Assembly (NCBI RefSeq): GCF_026247885.1
Contig: NZ_CP110921.1
Coordinates: forward strand, 3,107,501-3,171,500
Reading direction: 5' to 3'
DNA length: 64,000 nucleotides
DNA from: Methylococcus mesophilus
GTDB taxonomy: Bacteria > Pseudomonadota > Gammaproteobacteria > Methylococcales > Methylococcaceae
The position numbers and the translations under genes were made by a program. Position 1 is the first letter of the stretch; every line of letters starts with the position of its first letter. The notes under the pieces are model-generated. The model made no database searches and had not been told where the DNA came from. It saw only the letters and a list, made by a program, of their open reading frames with translations. Positions 41,069-49,768 of the stretch are shown here, piece by piece.

Positions 41069-42505
41069 TTATCGGAGCACCTGCTTTCCGATGGCCGCGT
41101 TGAGGGCATAGAGCGAATGCCAGTAATTGGAGCGGCTGGCGATATGGAGTTTATAGGTGTCGCGGAAAGTGCGCTGGGAGTCGAGCACATCGATAAGCGG
41201 TCTTTCGTCGAATTCGAAGGCAAGACGGATTTTGTCGCGCACATGGCTCGCTGCCGTGGTCTGGCCGGGATCGTCCAGGATCAATGCGTCGTGAGCGGCC
41301 CGAAAGTTCTCCGCCGCTTGGACGATTTCTGCGCTCATGTTGACGAGTTGCATAGTCAGATTGTGCTCGGCTTGCGTTTTTTGAGAGCGGGCTTTGGCGA
41401 TGTTGCCTTGGTTCCTGTCGAACAAGGGCAGGTTCATTTGCAGGATCACGTTCCACGATTCCGCGTTGGGCTGGTCCATCTCGTTCTGAAACTGCTTCGT
41501 ATAGCCGAAGGCGGGCCTGACCATCGGATACGCGCGCCGCTCCTCCAGCTCGACGTTTGCCGCCGCCATGGCGATCTGGTGCTGCAGTGCGATGAGGTCC
41601 GGGCGGTTTTCTTCGGCGAGGGAAAAGGCGGTTTCGGCAGTCAATGGCGCGGCCGGTTTTGCGACGTCCAGGCTGCCTTGGAGTTTTAGCGGGATTCTTT
41701 TGGCATAGCCCAGGAACGAGCGCAGCTTGGCCTGGGTGGAAGCCAGTGCGGCTTGCTGAGCGCGCAGTTCCCGCGTGGCGGCGAAGACGTTCAGGCGGAC
41801 GCGATCCAGTTCCATGGTCGGGATGTCGCCGTAGGCCACCCGCTTGGAGATGACATGTTCCAACTGGGTCAGATTTTTCAGGTCGATCTGCGCCAGTTCG
41901 AGCAGCGCCTCGGCCTCGAGGACGTTGTAATACGCCGCGATGGTTCCGCTGATGCGCTGGCGCAGCAGGTCGGAGAACCGGGCCGTGGAGACGTCCAGCC
42001 CCTTTTGGGCGGTGACGACCGCCGCAGCCCGTTTGCCGAAAATGAACCAGTCGATCGGAAAGGCGACGATGGCGTCGGTTTGGGTCGGGCCGCCCTGCTT
42101 CGTGGCGCGGAACGGCTGGCCCCACGGCATCATCAGCAGATCCGAGGTCAATTCCGGATTCGGCAGCAGGCCTGCGGTCACCAGATCCGCTTCCACCTGG
42201 CGGAGGTTTTCGTAACCGGCTTTGATTTCCGGATCGGCTTCGAGCGCCCGGGAGATTGCGCTGTCCAGGCTGAGTTCCAGGGTTTCTGTGTTCTTCTCGC
42301 CGCCGCCTGCCGTTGCAGGAGTCGGCGGCGTTGACGGCGCCCCTTCGGGGCCTGGAAAGTTGATTGCGGCGCCGGGCTCGCGCATGAATATGGGCAACGG
42401 GGCCGGTTTATAGTTCTGCTCCGTGCAGCCGAGCAGGGCTGCGCAGGCAAGAGACAGACACGCAAGAGCTGGGCTGCTCTTGACAGAGGTAATCGGTTTA
42501 TCCAT
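41069..42505 (-). CDS. TolC-family outer-membrane lipoprotein (orphan efflux channel)
   Basis: 478 residues from the ATG at 42505. The lipobox-like ACAALLGC predicts cleavage at Cys28. A Pro-rich spacer (about 35-70) precedes two helical-barrel repeats of the outer-membrane efflux family (for example LDSAISRALEADPEIKAGYE; RVAYGDIPTMELDRVRLNVF). Such proteins pair with RND or other pumps, but none adjoins it. Upstream is an intergenic gap with a REP element. The frame extends upstream of 42505 without homology. It is not a close copy of the channel at 7895-9157. Confidence 0.87.
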   Translation of the reverse strand: MDKPITSVKSSPALACLSLACAALLGCTEQNYKPAPLPIFMREPGAAINFPGPEGAPSTPPTPATAGGGEKNTETLELSLDSAISRALEADPEIKAGYENLRQVEADLVTAGLLPNPELTSDLLMMPWGQPFRATKQGGPTQTDAIVAFPIDWFIFGKRAAAVVTAQKGLDVSTARFSDLLRQRISGTIAAYYNVLEAEALLELAQIDLKNLTQLEHVISKRVAYGDIPTMELDRVRLNVFAATRELRAQQAALASTQAKLRSFLGYAKRIPLKLQGSLDVAKPAAPLTAETAFSLAEENRPDLIALQHQIAMAAANVELEERRAYPMVRPAFGYTKQFQNEMDQPNAESWNVILQMNLPLFDRNQGNIAKARSQKTQAEHNLTMQLVNMSAEIVQAAENFRAAHDALILDDPGQTTAASHVRDKIRLAFEFDERPLIDVLDSQRTFRDTYKLHIASRSNYWHSLYALNAAIGKQVLR

Positions 42506-42590
42506 GGTTTGAATTGAAAATGAAGCGGTCGGTCTACTGTTGGGCGATTGCTCGGATGCGGCGGCGGGCCGGACTATACCGCACGTGTAG

Positions 42591-42620
42591 ACCCGATTAG
42601 GGCAGCGTAATCGGACGAAT
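42591..42620. repeat. REP element, isolated copy
   Basis: ACCCGATTAGGGCAGCGTAATCGGACGAAT, given here as one element, matches the palindromes around the transposase at 59.8-60.3 kb with two or three changes. The palindrome CCGATTA...TAATCGG is kept. It lies 85 bases upstream of the TolC-like gene. The rest of the gap 42506-43011 shows no gene I can support. Confidence 0.75.
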
Positions 42621-43011
42621 TTTTGCCACCGATTTGCGGGGGCGATGCGCAATGTTTCGGCATGCTAGCTGCCTTGTTCGTCTACGCCGACAAAGGCAAT
42701 GTCCCGGCCTATCTTGAATTCGGCGTCGTCTTGATGAGATCAAGGTTGCGGAATCAGAAGACGCATATTGAAACATCAGAGCCCGTCCTGCGGGGCTGTC
42801 TCAATCCTTGCCCGTGGTGATCGGCTGATCTGCTCGGTCTGATTCTCGGGCGCTGCCGCAGATCCGTGCTTAGGGAATGGGCTTTTCAAGCACACGCAGG
42901 ACGATGGCCTTTCCGGCTAGTGCCTGGAAGGTGGGTTCCTGTCCGAGGAAGCCCGCGCGAAGCACCCGCCTTGCACATCCGGAAAACCGCCTTCTGCAAG
43001 GCCGGAAAACC

Positions 43012-43572
43012 TCATTCTCGCCCCTGCGCCGTCTCCAGCCGATAGTTCCGCCCCCAGACGTAGACGTAGATCGCTCCACTCGCGATCGTCGTGGCGAGGG
43101 TAGCGGCGAGGAGGGAGTCGAGCAGGAACGGGGGCAGTTCGGAGACGCCGCGGTTGAAGAGGATGGCGACGATGAACGCCAGTTGCAGCAGGGTGTTCAG
43201 CTTGCTGGCGAGGATGGGCTGGCCGTCGAAGGGGTGCAGCAGCAGGTAGTAGGCGATGGCGCCGGTGACGATCACGGCGTCGCGGAGGAGCACGGCGGCG
43301 GCCATCCAGACGGGGAGGAGGCCGAGCCAGGCGCCGGCGACGAAGCAGCAGACCAGGAGCAGTTTGTCCGCCAGCGGGTCCAGGTAGGAGCCGAGCCGGG
43401 TTTGCCAGCCGTAGTGCTTGGCGAGGAAGCCGTCGATCGCATCGGATAGGCCGGCAACCACGAACAGCGCCAGGGCGCCGGTGTAGCGCTCCGCCAGCAT
43501 CAGGTGGACGACCGGGTAGACCAGGAATATCCGGAGGGTGCTGATGATGTTTGGGATGTGTTCTGGCCGCAT
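43012..43572 (-). CDS. CDP-alcohol phosphatidyltransferase (PgsA-like)
   Basis: 186 residues, about five membrane helices. The CDP-alcohol motif is DAIDGFLAKHYGWQTRLGSYLDPLAD (44-69), here quoted in parts: Asp44, Asp47, Gly48, Ala51, Gly61, Asp65, Asp69. Lys52 stands where many members have Arg, a common subfamily variant. It probably makes phosphatidylglycerol-phosphate or a related lipid in the inner membrane. A second, canonical pgsA would be expected elsewhere. It is divergent from purM. Confidence 0.87.
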   Translation of the reverse strand: MRPEHIPNIISTLRIFLVYPVVHLMLAERYTGALALFVVAGLSDAIDGFLAKHYGWQTRLGSYLDPLADKLLLVCCFVAGAWLGLLPVWMAAAVLLRDAVIVTGAIAYYLLLHPFDGQPILASKLNTLLQLAFIVAILFNRGVSELPPFLLDSLLAATLATTIASGAIYVYVWGRNYRLETAQGRE

Positions 43573-43755
43573 GGTCGCACTCCTTACGGGACGTCGATAA
43601 TCTCCGGATGGGGGGTGGCCGTCAAGCCTTGGGCGGCGGTAACGACGACGGGGCGATGGTGGTAAACTAACCTGTCAACTTTTCCAGAACGCGCGCCGTC
43701 TTGGCCAGGGGACGGCCGGCGGGCCGCGCGGCCCCATCTTCATGCAGGAGTTTCC

Positions 43756-44793
43756 TTGAACACCGAAAATCCTCCCTCTTTCGACTACAAGAGCGCCGGT
43801 GTCGACATCGCGGCCGGCAATGCCCTGGTGGAGCGCATCAAGCCGGCGGCGCGGAAGACGGTCCGGCCCGGCGTGCTGGCGGGGCTGGGGGGATTCGGTT
43901 CACTGTTCGAGCTGCCGGTGGATCGCTACCGTAGGCCGGTGCTGGTGGCGGGAACCGATGGGGTCGGCACCAAGCTCCGGCTGGCGATCGAGTCGGGCCG
44001 CCACGGCGGCGTCGGCATCGACCTGGTGGCGATGTGCGCCAACGACATCGTGGTGCAGGGCGCCGAGCCGCTGTTCTTCCTCGACTACTATGCGACCGGC
44101 AAGCTGGATGTGGACGTTGCGGCCTCCGTGATCGCCGGCATCGCCCAGGGCTGCGAGCGGGCCGGCTGTGCCCTGGTCGGCGGCGAAACGGCGGAGATGC
44201 CGGGCATGTACGCCGGCGGCGACTACGACCTGGCCGGCTTCTGCGTCGGCGTGGTGGAGAAGGATGCGATCATCGACGGCAGCCGGGTCAAGCCCGGCGA
44301 CCGGCTGATCGGCCTGGCCTCATCGGGGCCGCATTCCAATGGCTATTCGCTCATCCGCAAGATCGTCGATCATTCCGGCCTGGGGCTGGATGCGCCGGTC
44401 GCCGGCCGCGCCCTGGGCGACTGGCTGCTCGAGCCGACCCGGATCTACGTCAAGCCGCTGCTCGAACTCCTGAAGTGCGTGGAGGTCCATGCCCTGGCTC
44501 ACATCACCGGCGGCGGCATCACCGAGAACCTGCCGCGCGTGCTGCCCGCCGGAACCGCGGCCCGGATCGACACCGCCGCCTGGGCGATGCCTGAGGTTTT
44601 CCGATGGCTGCAGCAGCAGGGCGGAGTGGAGACTTCCGAGATGCTCAGGACGTTCAACTGCGGCGTCGGCATGATCGTTTGCGTGGCGGCGGAGGACGAA
44701 GCTCGCACCCTGGAGACCTTGCGCGGCCAGGGCGAGAGCGCGTTTCCCCTGGGCGAAATCGTCCCCGGCGAGCCCGCCGTCCATTACGTCTGA
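43756..44793 (+). CDS. purM: Phosphoribosylformylglycinamidine cyclo-ligase (AIR synthetase)
   Basis: 345 residues, full length. It closes FGAM to aminoimidazole ribotide in purine synthesis; AIR is also the substrate of ThiC. Family motifs include [44 protein letters not shown] and [14 protein letters not shown]. The start is a TTG at 43756, with AGGAG 5 bases upstream. purN, often its neighbour, is not here. Confidence 0.96.
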   Translation: MNTENPPSFDYKSAGVDIAAGNALVERIKPAARKTVRPGVLAGLGGFGSLFELPVDRYRRPVLVAGTDGVGTKLRLAIESGRHGGVGIDLVAMCANDIVVQGAEPLFFLDYYATGKLDVDVAASVIAGIAQGCERAGCALVGGETAEMPGMYAGGDYDLAGFCVGVVEKDAIIDGSRVKPGDRLIGLASSGPHSNGYSLIRKIVDHSGLGLDAPVAGRALGDWLLEPTRIYVKPLLELLKCVEVHALAHITGGGITENLPRVLPAGTAARIDTAAWAMPEVFRWLQQQGGVETSEMLRTFNCGVGMIVCVAAEDEARTLETLRGQGESAFPLGEIVPGEPAVHYV

Positions 44794-44827
44794 GCCCTTT
44801 TAAGCGTTCCTATTCCAAGGTATATCC

Positions 44828-45553
44828 ATGCGCCTTTCGGTCGTCGTTCCCGTCCATAACGAAATAGACAATCTCGAATCCCTCATCGGCGAAATCACCC
44901 AGGCGCTGACTCCGCTGGGCGATTACGAAATCGTCTACGTCGACGACGGCAGCACCGATGGGACGCTGGAGAAGCTGCGCGCGCTGAAAGCCTCGGTGGC
45001 CGCGCTGCGCGTGCTCCGGCATGTCCGCTGCTGCGGGCAGAGCACGGCGCTGCGCACCGGCATCCTGGCGGCCCGGGGGGCGTGGATCGCCACCCTGGAC
45101 GGCGACGGCCAGAACGACCCCGCGGACATCCCCCGCCTGCTCGATGCCCTGGACCAGCTCGGCGGGGAAACCGGCCGCGGGATGGTGGCCGGGTACCGGC
45201 GGAAGCGCAAGGACACCGGCTGGCGCCGGTTTTCCTCCCGCATCGCCAACGCCGTGCGCGGCGGCCTGCTGCGCGACAACACGCCGGACACCGGCTGCGG
45301 CCTCAAGGTGTTTTCCCGCGCTCTGTTCCTGGAGCTTCCCTATTTCGACCACATGCATCGCTTCCTGCCGGCGCTGACCCAGCGGGCCGGCGCGCCGGTC
45401 GTCTCGGTCGAGGTCAATCACCGGCCGCGCCTCTCCGGGGTGTCGAAATACGGCACCTGGCATCGCCTGTGGGTGGGCATCGTCGACTTGTTCGGGGTGA
45501 TGTGGCTGCAGCGGCGCGCGCGCGTTCCGCAGGTCGAAGAGCAGGGCGCCTGA
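44828..45553 (+). CDS. Family 2 glycosyltransferase (polyprenyl-phosphate sugar transferase-like)
   Basis: 241 residues with a GT-A fold: LSVVVPVHNEIDNLESLI, the first acidic motif VYVDDGSTDGT, and DGDGQNDP as metal-binding DxD region. RDNTPDTGCGLKVFSR matches the DPM1/ArnC-like branch. No C-terminal membrane helices are obvious beyond one weak segment near 222-235. It may charge a lipid carrier with a sugar for envelope glycans. The downstream cupin gene begins at its stop. Confidence 0.87.
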   Translation: MRLSVVVPVHNEIDNLESLIGEITQALTPLGDYEIVYVDDGSTDGTLEKLRALKASVAALRVLRHVRCCGQSTALRTGILAARGAWIATLDGDGQNDPADIPRLLDALDQLGGETGRGMVAGYRRKRKDTGWRRFSSRIANAVRGGLLRDNTPDTGCGLKVFSRALFLELPYFDHMHRFLPALTQRAGAPVVSVEVNHRPRLSGVSKYGTWHRLWVGIVDLFGVMWLQRRARVPQVEEQGA

Positions 45554-45567
45554 TGCAGGAGGAGCGC

Positions 45568-45939
45568 ATGAAATCACGCATTCGCGTGCTGCTTCCGTTG
45601 CTGGCTGCCGCCGGCCTGGGCGGCCAGGCCATTGCCGCGGAGCCGTCCTTCTCCCGCCAGGAGCTGCTCGAGAAAGGCTTCGAGCCGGGAACGCCGCGTA
45701 TCGACGTACGGGTGGCTCGGGTGTCTCTGCCCGTGGGCTACAAGACGCCGTTGCACACCCACGAAGGGCCGGGGCCGCGCTACGTGGTCCGGGGGCGGGT
45801 GCGGGTCGAGGAAGGCGGCCAATTCAATACCTACGAACCGGGCCAAGTCTTCTGGGAGTCCGGGCAATGGATGAGCATCGAGAACGTCGGCGAGAACGAG
45901 GCGGAGATCATCCTCGTCGAGCTGGCGAAGCCGAAATAA
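45568..45939 (+). CDS. Exported cupin-domain protein
   Basis: 123 residues from the ATG at 45568, chosen because AGGAGG lies just upstream; the ATG at 45553 that overlaps the previous stop is less well placed. A signal peptide (about 1-24, ending QAIAA) precedes a single cupin barrel: LPVGYKTPLHTHEGPGPRYV (metal-binding His and Glu) and EPGQVFWESGQWMSIEN. A small periplasmic metal-binding protein; substrate unknown. Confidence 0.83.
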   Translation: MKSRIRVLLPLLAAAGLGGQAIAAEPSFSRQELLEKGFEPGTPRIDVRVARVSLPVGYKTPLHTHEGPGPRYVVRGRVRVEEGGQFNTYEPGQVFWESGQWMSIENVGENEAEIILVELAKPK

Positions 45940-46014
45940 GCCGCGCCGGCCCGCTTTGTCATAACATACCAGTCCACTTGGTTATTCCTTCCGCCAGACC
46001 GGCTGACGAAGTCC

Positions 46015-47112
46015 ATGAGTGAAACCGCTTTATCCATACACGATTACGCGATGCTCGACGATGCCGAGTGCGAAACCCGCATCCGCGCGGCGCGGGCGGC
46101 GCTGGGCAAGCGCTGCGTGATCCTCGGCCATCATTACCAGCGCGACGAGGTGTTCCGGCACGCCGATTTCACCGGCGATTCGCTCAAGCTGTCCCGCCTG
46201 GCCTCGCAGTCGGACGCGGAATACATCGTCTTCTGCGGCGTGCATTTCATGGCGGAGGTGGCGGATATCCTGTCGCGGCCTGATCAGATCGCCATCCTGC
46301 CCGACCTGGCCGCCGGCTGCTCGATGGCGGACATGGCGAACCTGGTCGCCGTGGAGCGCTGCTGGCGCGAGCTGGCGACGGTGCTCGATCCCGAAAGCGA
46401 GGTGACACCGGTCACCTACATCAATTCGGCGGCCGACCTCAAGGCGTTCTGCGGGCGCCACGGCGGCATCGTCTGCACATCCAGCAATGCGCAGAAGATC
46501 CTGGAGTGGAGCTTCGCCCGGCGCGGGAAGATCCTGTTCTTCCCCGACCAGCACCTGGGCCGCAATACCGGCTACCGCATGGGGATCCCGCTGGAGGAGA
46601 TGGTCACCTGGGATTTCGGCAAGCCCATGGGCGGCCTGACGGAGGACGAGATCCGGCGGGCGCGGATGATCCTCTGGGCCGGTTTCTGCTCGGTGCACCA
46701 GATGTTCCGCCCCGAGCACATCGACCGTTTCCTGGAGCAATATCCCGACACCCGGGTGATCGTGCACCCCGAGTGCAGCTTCGAGGTCTGCCAGAAGGCG
46801 CAGTACATCGGCTCCACCGAATACATCCTCAATACCGTCCGGGCGGCCGAGCCGAACACGCGCTGGCTGGTGGGCACGGAGCTTAACCTGGTCAACCGCT
46901 TGGCCCACGAGGTCCAGCCGCAGGGCAAATCGGTGCATTTCCTCTCGCCCACGGTGTGCATGTGCTCGACCATGTTCCGGACCGACCCGCAGCATCTGCT
47001 CTGGGTGCTGGAGAATCTGGTCGAAGGTCACGTGGTCAACCGGATCGAGGTCCCCGGCGCCATCGCCGCCGAGGCCCGCGAGGCATTGGAAAACATGCTG
47101 CAGGTGGCCTGA
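46015..47112 (+). CDS. nadA: Quinolinate synthase A
   Basis: 365 residues. NadA condenses iminoaspartate with dihydroxyacetone phosphate to quinolinate in NAD synthesis, using a 4Fe-4S cluster. Motifs: ILGHHYQRDEVFRHADFTGD, VFCGVHFMAEVADIL, VCTSSNAQKILEW, VHPECSFEVCQKAQ and CMCSTMFRT, which hold the conserved Cys. The gene is followed 9 bases later by rlmH. No nadB or nadC adjoins it. Confidence 0.96.
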   Translation: MSETALSIHDYAMLDDAECETRIRAARAALGKRCVILGHHYQRDEVFRHADFTGDSLKLSRLASQSDAEYIVFCGVHFMAEVADILSRPDQIAILPDLAAGCSMADMANLVAVERCWRELATVLDPESEVTPVTYINSAADLKAFCGRHGGIVCTSSNAQKILEWSFARRGKILFFPDQHLGRNTGYRMGIPLEEMVTWDFGKPMGGLTEDEIRRARMILWAGFCSVHQMFRPEHIDRFLEQYPDTRVIVHPECSFEVCQKAQYIGSTEYILNTVRAAEPNTRWLVGTELNLVNRLAHEVQPQGKSVHFLSPTVCMCSTMFRTDPQHLLWVLENLVEGHVVNRIEVPGAIAAEAREALENMLQVA

Positions 47113-47121
47113 CCCCGCCCG

Positions 47122-47589
47122 ATGCAACTCAACCTGGTCTGCGTGGGCGAGCGCATGCCGTCCTGGGTCAACGAGGGGTACGAGGAATATGCCCGTCGCC
47201 TGCCGCGCGAATGCGCTCTGGTGCTGCGCGAGATCGCGCCGGGCCGGCGCACCCGCAATTGCGACACCCAGCGCATCGTTGCCGACGAAGGCCAGCGGAT
47301 GCTGGCCGCGGTGGGCAGCAACGCCCATGTCGTCGCGCTGGACATGGGCGGCAAGGCATGGAGTACGCGCGAGCTGGCCGACGCCTTGGCGCGCTGGCTG
47401 CGCGGGGGGCGGGATATCGCCCTCCTGGTCGGCGGACCGGACGGCCTGTCGGAGGCCTGCCGGCAGCGCGCCGCGGAAAGCTGGAGCCTGTCCCGGCTGA
47501 CCTTTCCGCATCCGCTGGTGCGGGTCATCGTGGCCGAGCAGCTGTACCGGGCCTGGAGCCTCCTCAACAACCATCCCTATCATCGCTGA
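47122..47589 (+). CDS. rlmH: 23S rRNA pseudouridine-1915 N3-methyltransferase RlmH
   Basis: 155 residues, the exact family length. SPOUT-type knot motifs LVGGPDGLSEACRQRA and the invariant C-terminal RVIVAEQLYRAWSLLNNHPY are present. It methylates pseudouridine 1915 of 23S rRNA in assembled ribosomes. It is followed by maf after 4 bases, part of the rlmH-maf-rng-yhdP core cluster. Confidence 0.96.
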   Translation: MQLNLVCVGERMPSWVNEGYEEYARRLPRECALVLREIAPGRRTRNCDTQRIVADEGQRMLAAVGSNAHVVALDMGGKAWSTRELADALARWLRGGRDIALLVGGPDGLSEACRQRAAESWSLSRLTFPHPLVRVIVAEQLYRAWSLLNNHPYHR

Positions 47590-47593
47590 CCCT

Positions 47594-48202
47594 ATGCAGG
47601 CCAAAGACCTCAAGCTGATCCTCGCTTCGACCTCGCCCAGGCGCCGCGAACTGCTGGGCCGCTTCGGCCTGCCGTTCGAAGTGCTCGCCGTCGAGGTCGA
47701 AGAACTGCCCCGGTCCGGGGAGGCCGCGGAGGACTACGTGCGCCGGGCGGCGTCCGACAAGTCCGCGCAAGGCCGGACGATGGCGCCGGACGATGCGGCG
47801 GTGCTGGCGGCGGACACCGAGGTGGTGCTCGACGGCCACATCTTCGGCAAGCCGCAGGGGCCGGAGCATGCCCGCGAGATGCTGGGCCGGCTGTCGGGCC
47901 GAACCCATGAGGTGCTCAGCGCGGTTTCCCTGCGCCGGGGCGACCGCCACTGGGAGGCGCTGAGCGTCAGCCGGGTGCGGTTCCGCGACATCGCCCTGGA
48001 GGAGATCGACGCCTACTGGGCCAGCGGCGAACCGGCGGACAAGGCGGGCGCCTATGCCATCCAGGGCCGCGGCGAACTGTTCGTGGCCGAGCTTCGCGGC
48101 AGCTTTTCGGGCGTCATGGGCCTGCCGCTGCTGGAAACGGCCCGCCTACTGGAACATCTGGGGCTGGGGACCGGGCGCCTGCTGGCCGGAGCCCCGCCAT
48201 GA
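47594..48202 (+). CDS. maf: Maf-like nucleoside triphosphate pyrophosphatase
   Basis: 202 residues. The signature LASTSPRRRELLGRFGLPFE begins at about residue 9 and the conserved VLAADTEVVLDG and GRTHEVLSAVSL follow. Maf proteins hydrolyse dTTP/UTP or modified nucleotides and influence septum formation. It overlaps the rng start by 4 bases (ATGA). Confidence 0.94.
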   Translation: MQAKDLKLILASTSPRRRELLGRFGLPFEVLAVEVEELPRSGEAAEDYVRRAASDKSAQGRTMAPDDAAVLAADTEVVLDGHIFGKPQGPEHAREMLGRLSGRTHEVLSAVSLRRGDRHWEALSVSRVRFRDIALEEIDAYWASGEPADKAGAYAIQGRGELFVAELRGSFSGVMGLPLLETARLLEHLGLGTGRLLAGAPP

Positions 48203-49653
48203 GCGACGAGATACTGATCAACATCACCCCGCCGGAAACCCGCGTCGCCCTCGTCGAAAACGGGGTGGTTCAGGAAGTGCTGATCGAGCGGACCCGCCGC
48301 CGTGGCCTGGTCGGCAACATCTACAAGGGCAAGATCTGCCGGGTGCTGCCCGGCATGCAGGCGGTGTTCGTCGACATCGGCCTGGAACGGGCGGCCTTTT
48401 TGCACATCTCCGACCTGAGCGCGGTGGAGCGCGAAAAAGCCGGCACCGACAAGATTGAGGCCATCTTCAAGGACGGCCAGGAGATCGCCGTGCAGGTCGT
48501 CAAGGACCCCCTCGGCACCAAGGGCGCGCGCCTCAGCACCGAGATTTCGGTGCCGTCGGTCTACGAAGTCTACATGCCGTTCGCCAAGACTTCGGGCGTG
48601 TCGCAGCGGATCGAGTGCGAGGCCGAAAGAATACGCCTCCGCGCCTGCGTGGAAGCCTTCCAGCGCGAGCACGGCACCGGCGGCTTCATCGCCCGGACTT
48701 CGGCGGAGGGCGTGGACGAGGCCATGCTGCGGGCGGACATGCTGTTCCTGCTCAAGCTCTGGAACTCCATCGCCCAGCGGATCAAGACCGCACGGGTCAA
48801 GATGCTGCTGCACGAGGACCTGCCCCTGAGCATGCGCGTGCTGCGCGACCTGCGCCGCACCCGGGTGGACAAGATCCGGGTGGATTCGCGGGAAACCCAT
48901 GCGCGGCTGACGAAGTTCGCCCGTGAGTTCGTACCCGAGATTGCTCCGATGATCGAGCATTACGCCGGCGAGCGGCCGCTGTTCGACCTCTATGGCGTAG
49001 AGGAGGAAATCCAGAAGGCGCTGGAGCGGCGGGTGACGCTCAAGTCCGGCGGCTACCTGATCTTCGACCAGACCGAGGCGATGACCACGGTCGACGTCAA
49101 CACCGGCGCCTTCGTCGGCGGGCGCAATCTCGAGGAAACCATCTTCAAGACCAACCTCGAAGCGGCCCAGGCCATCGCCCGCCAACTCCGGCTGAGGAAC
49201 CTGGGCGGCATCATCATCATCGACTTCATCGACATGCGGGACGAGGAGCACAAGATCCAGGTCCTGCAGGCCCTGACCCGGCACCTCGAGCGCGATCCCG
49301 CCAAGAACACCATCAGCGAGGTGTCGCCGCTGGGGCTGGTGGAGATGACCCGCAAACGCACCCGCGAAAGCCTGGAGCACGTGCTGTGCGAGCCTTGCCC
49401 CGCCTGCGGCGGGCGCGGCGTGCTGAAGACGGCGGAAACGACCTGCCTGGACATTTTTCGCGAGATCATCCGCGAGGTGCGCCAGTACCAGGTCCAGGAA
49501 CTGCTTGTGCTGGCGTCCAACGAGGTGGTGGAGCGGCTGCTGGACGAGGAGGCGGACACGTTGTCCGAACTCGAATCCTTCATCGGCGTCCCGATCAAGT
49601 TCCGCGCCGAGTCGCAGTACAACCAGGAACAGTACGATGTCGTGATTCTCTAG
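48199..49653 (+). CDS. rng: Ribonuclease G
   Basis: 484 residues, the length of RNase G without the RNase E C-terminal scaffold. An S1 domain (about 38-125; GLVGNIYKGKICRVLPGMQA) is followed by the catalytic region with IIIIDFIDMRDEEHK and the metal-site Asp residues. The Zn-link CEPCPACGGRG is at about 397-407. It processes 16S rRNA 5' ends and decays some mRNAs. yhdP follows. Confidence 0.96.
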   Translation: MSDEILINITPPETRVALVENGVVQEVLIERTRRRGLVGNIYKGKICRVLPGMQAVFVDIGLERAAFLHISDLSAVEREKAGTDKIEAIFKDGQEIAVQVVKDPLGTKGARLSTEISVPSVYEVYMPFAKTSGVSQRIECEAERIRLRACVEAFQREHGTGGFIARTSAEGVDEAMLRADMLFLLKLWNSIAQRIKTARVKMLLHEDLPLSMRVLRDLRRTRVDKIRVDSRETHARLTKFAREFVPEIAPMIEHYAGERPLFDLYGVEEEIQKALERRVTLKSGGYLIFDQTEAMTTVDVNTGAFVGGRNLEETIFKTNLEAAQAIARQLRLRNLGGIIIIDFIDMRDEEHKIQVLQALTRHLERDPAKNTISEVSPLGLVEMTRKRTRESLEHVLCEPCPACGGRGVLKTAETTCLDIFREIIREVRQYQVQELLVLASNEVVERLLDEEADTLSELESFIGVPIKFRAESQYNQEQYDVVIL

Positions 49654-49768
49654 ATAAGCGCTTCCCGCGATCCGCCGGCGTTTTGCGGGCAACCGGCCGG
49701 CGTGGGAGAATCCGCCGACGCCTTCGGGCGAGGTTCCCTGTCGATATTTCCATGCGGCTACCGGTCTT

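Noticed and set aside
40843..41244. 133-codon minus-strand frame overlapping the TolC-like gene
   Set aside because: Its translation is rich in Ser/Pro/Arg without motifs, and it overlaps the certain TolC-family frame.
42623..42820. 65-codon plus-strand frame after the isolated REP
   Set aside because: No recognisable domain, no clear ribosome binding site, and no supporting neighbour; too little evidence to call a gene.
43105..43572. Lys52 in the CDP-alcohol motif as a loss of function
   Set aside because: Lys at this position is common in a subfamily of these enzymes, and all four Asp are present.
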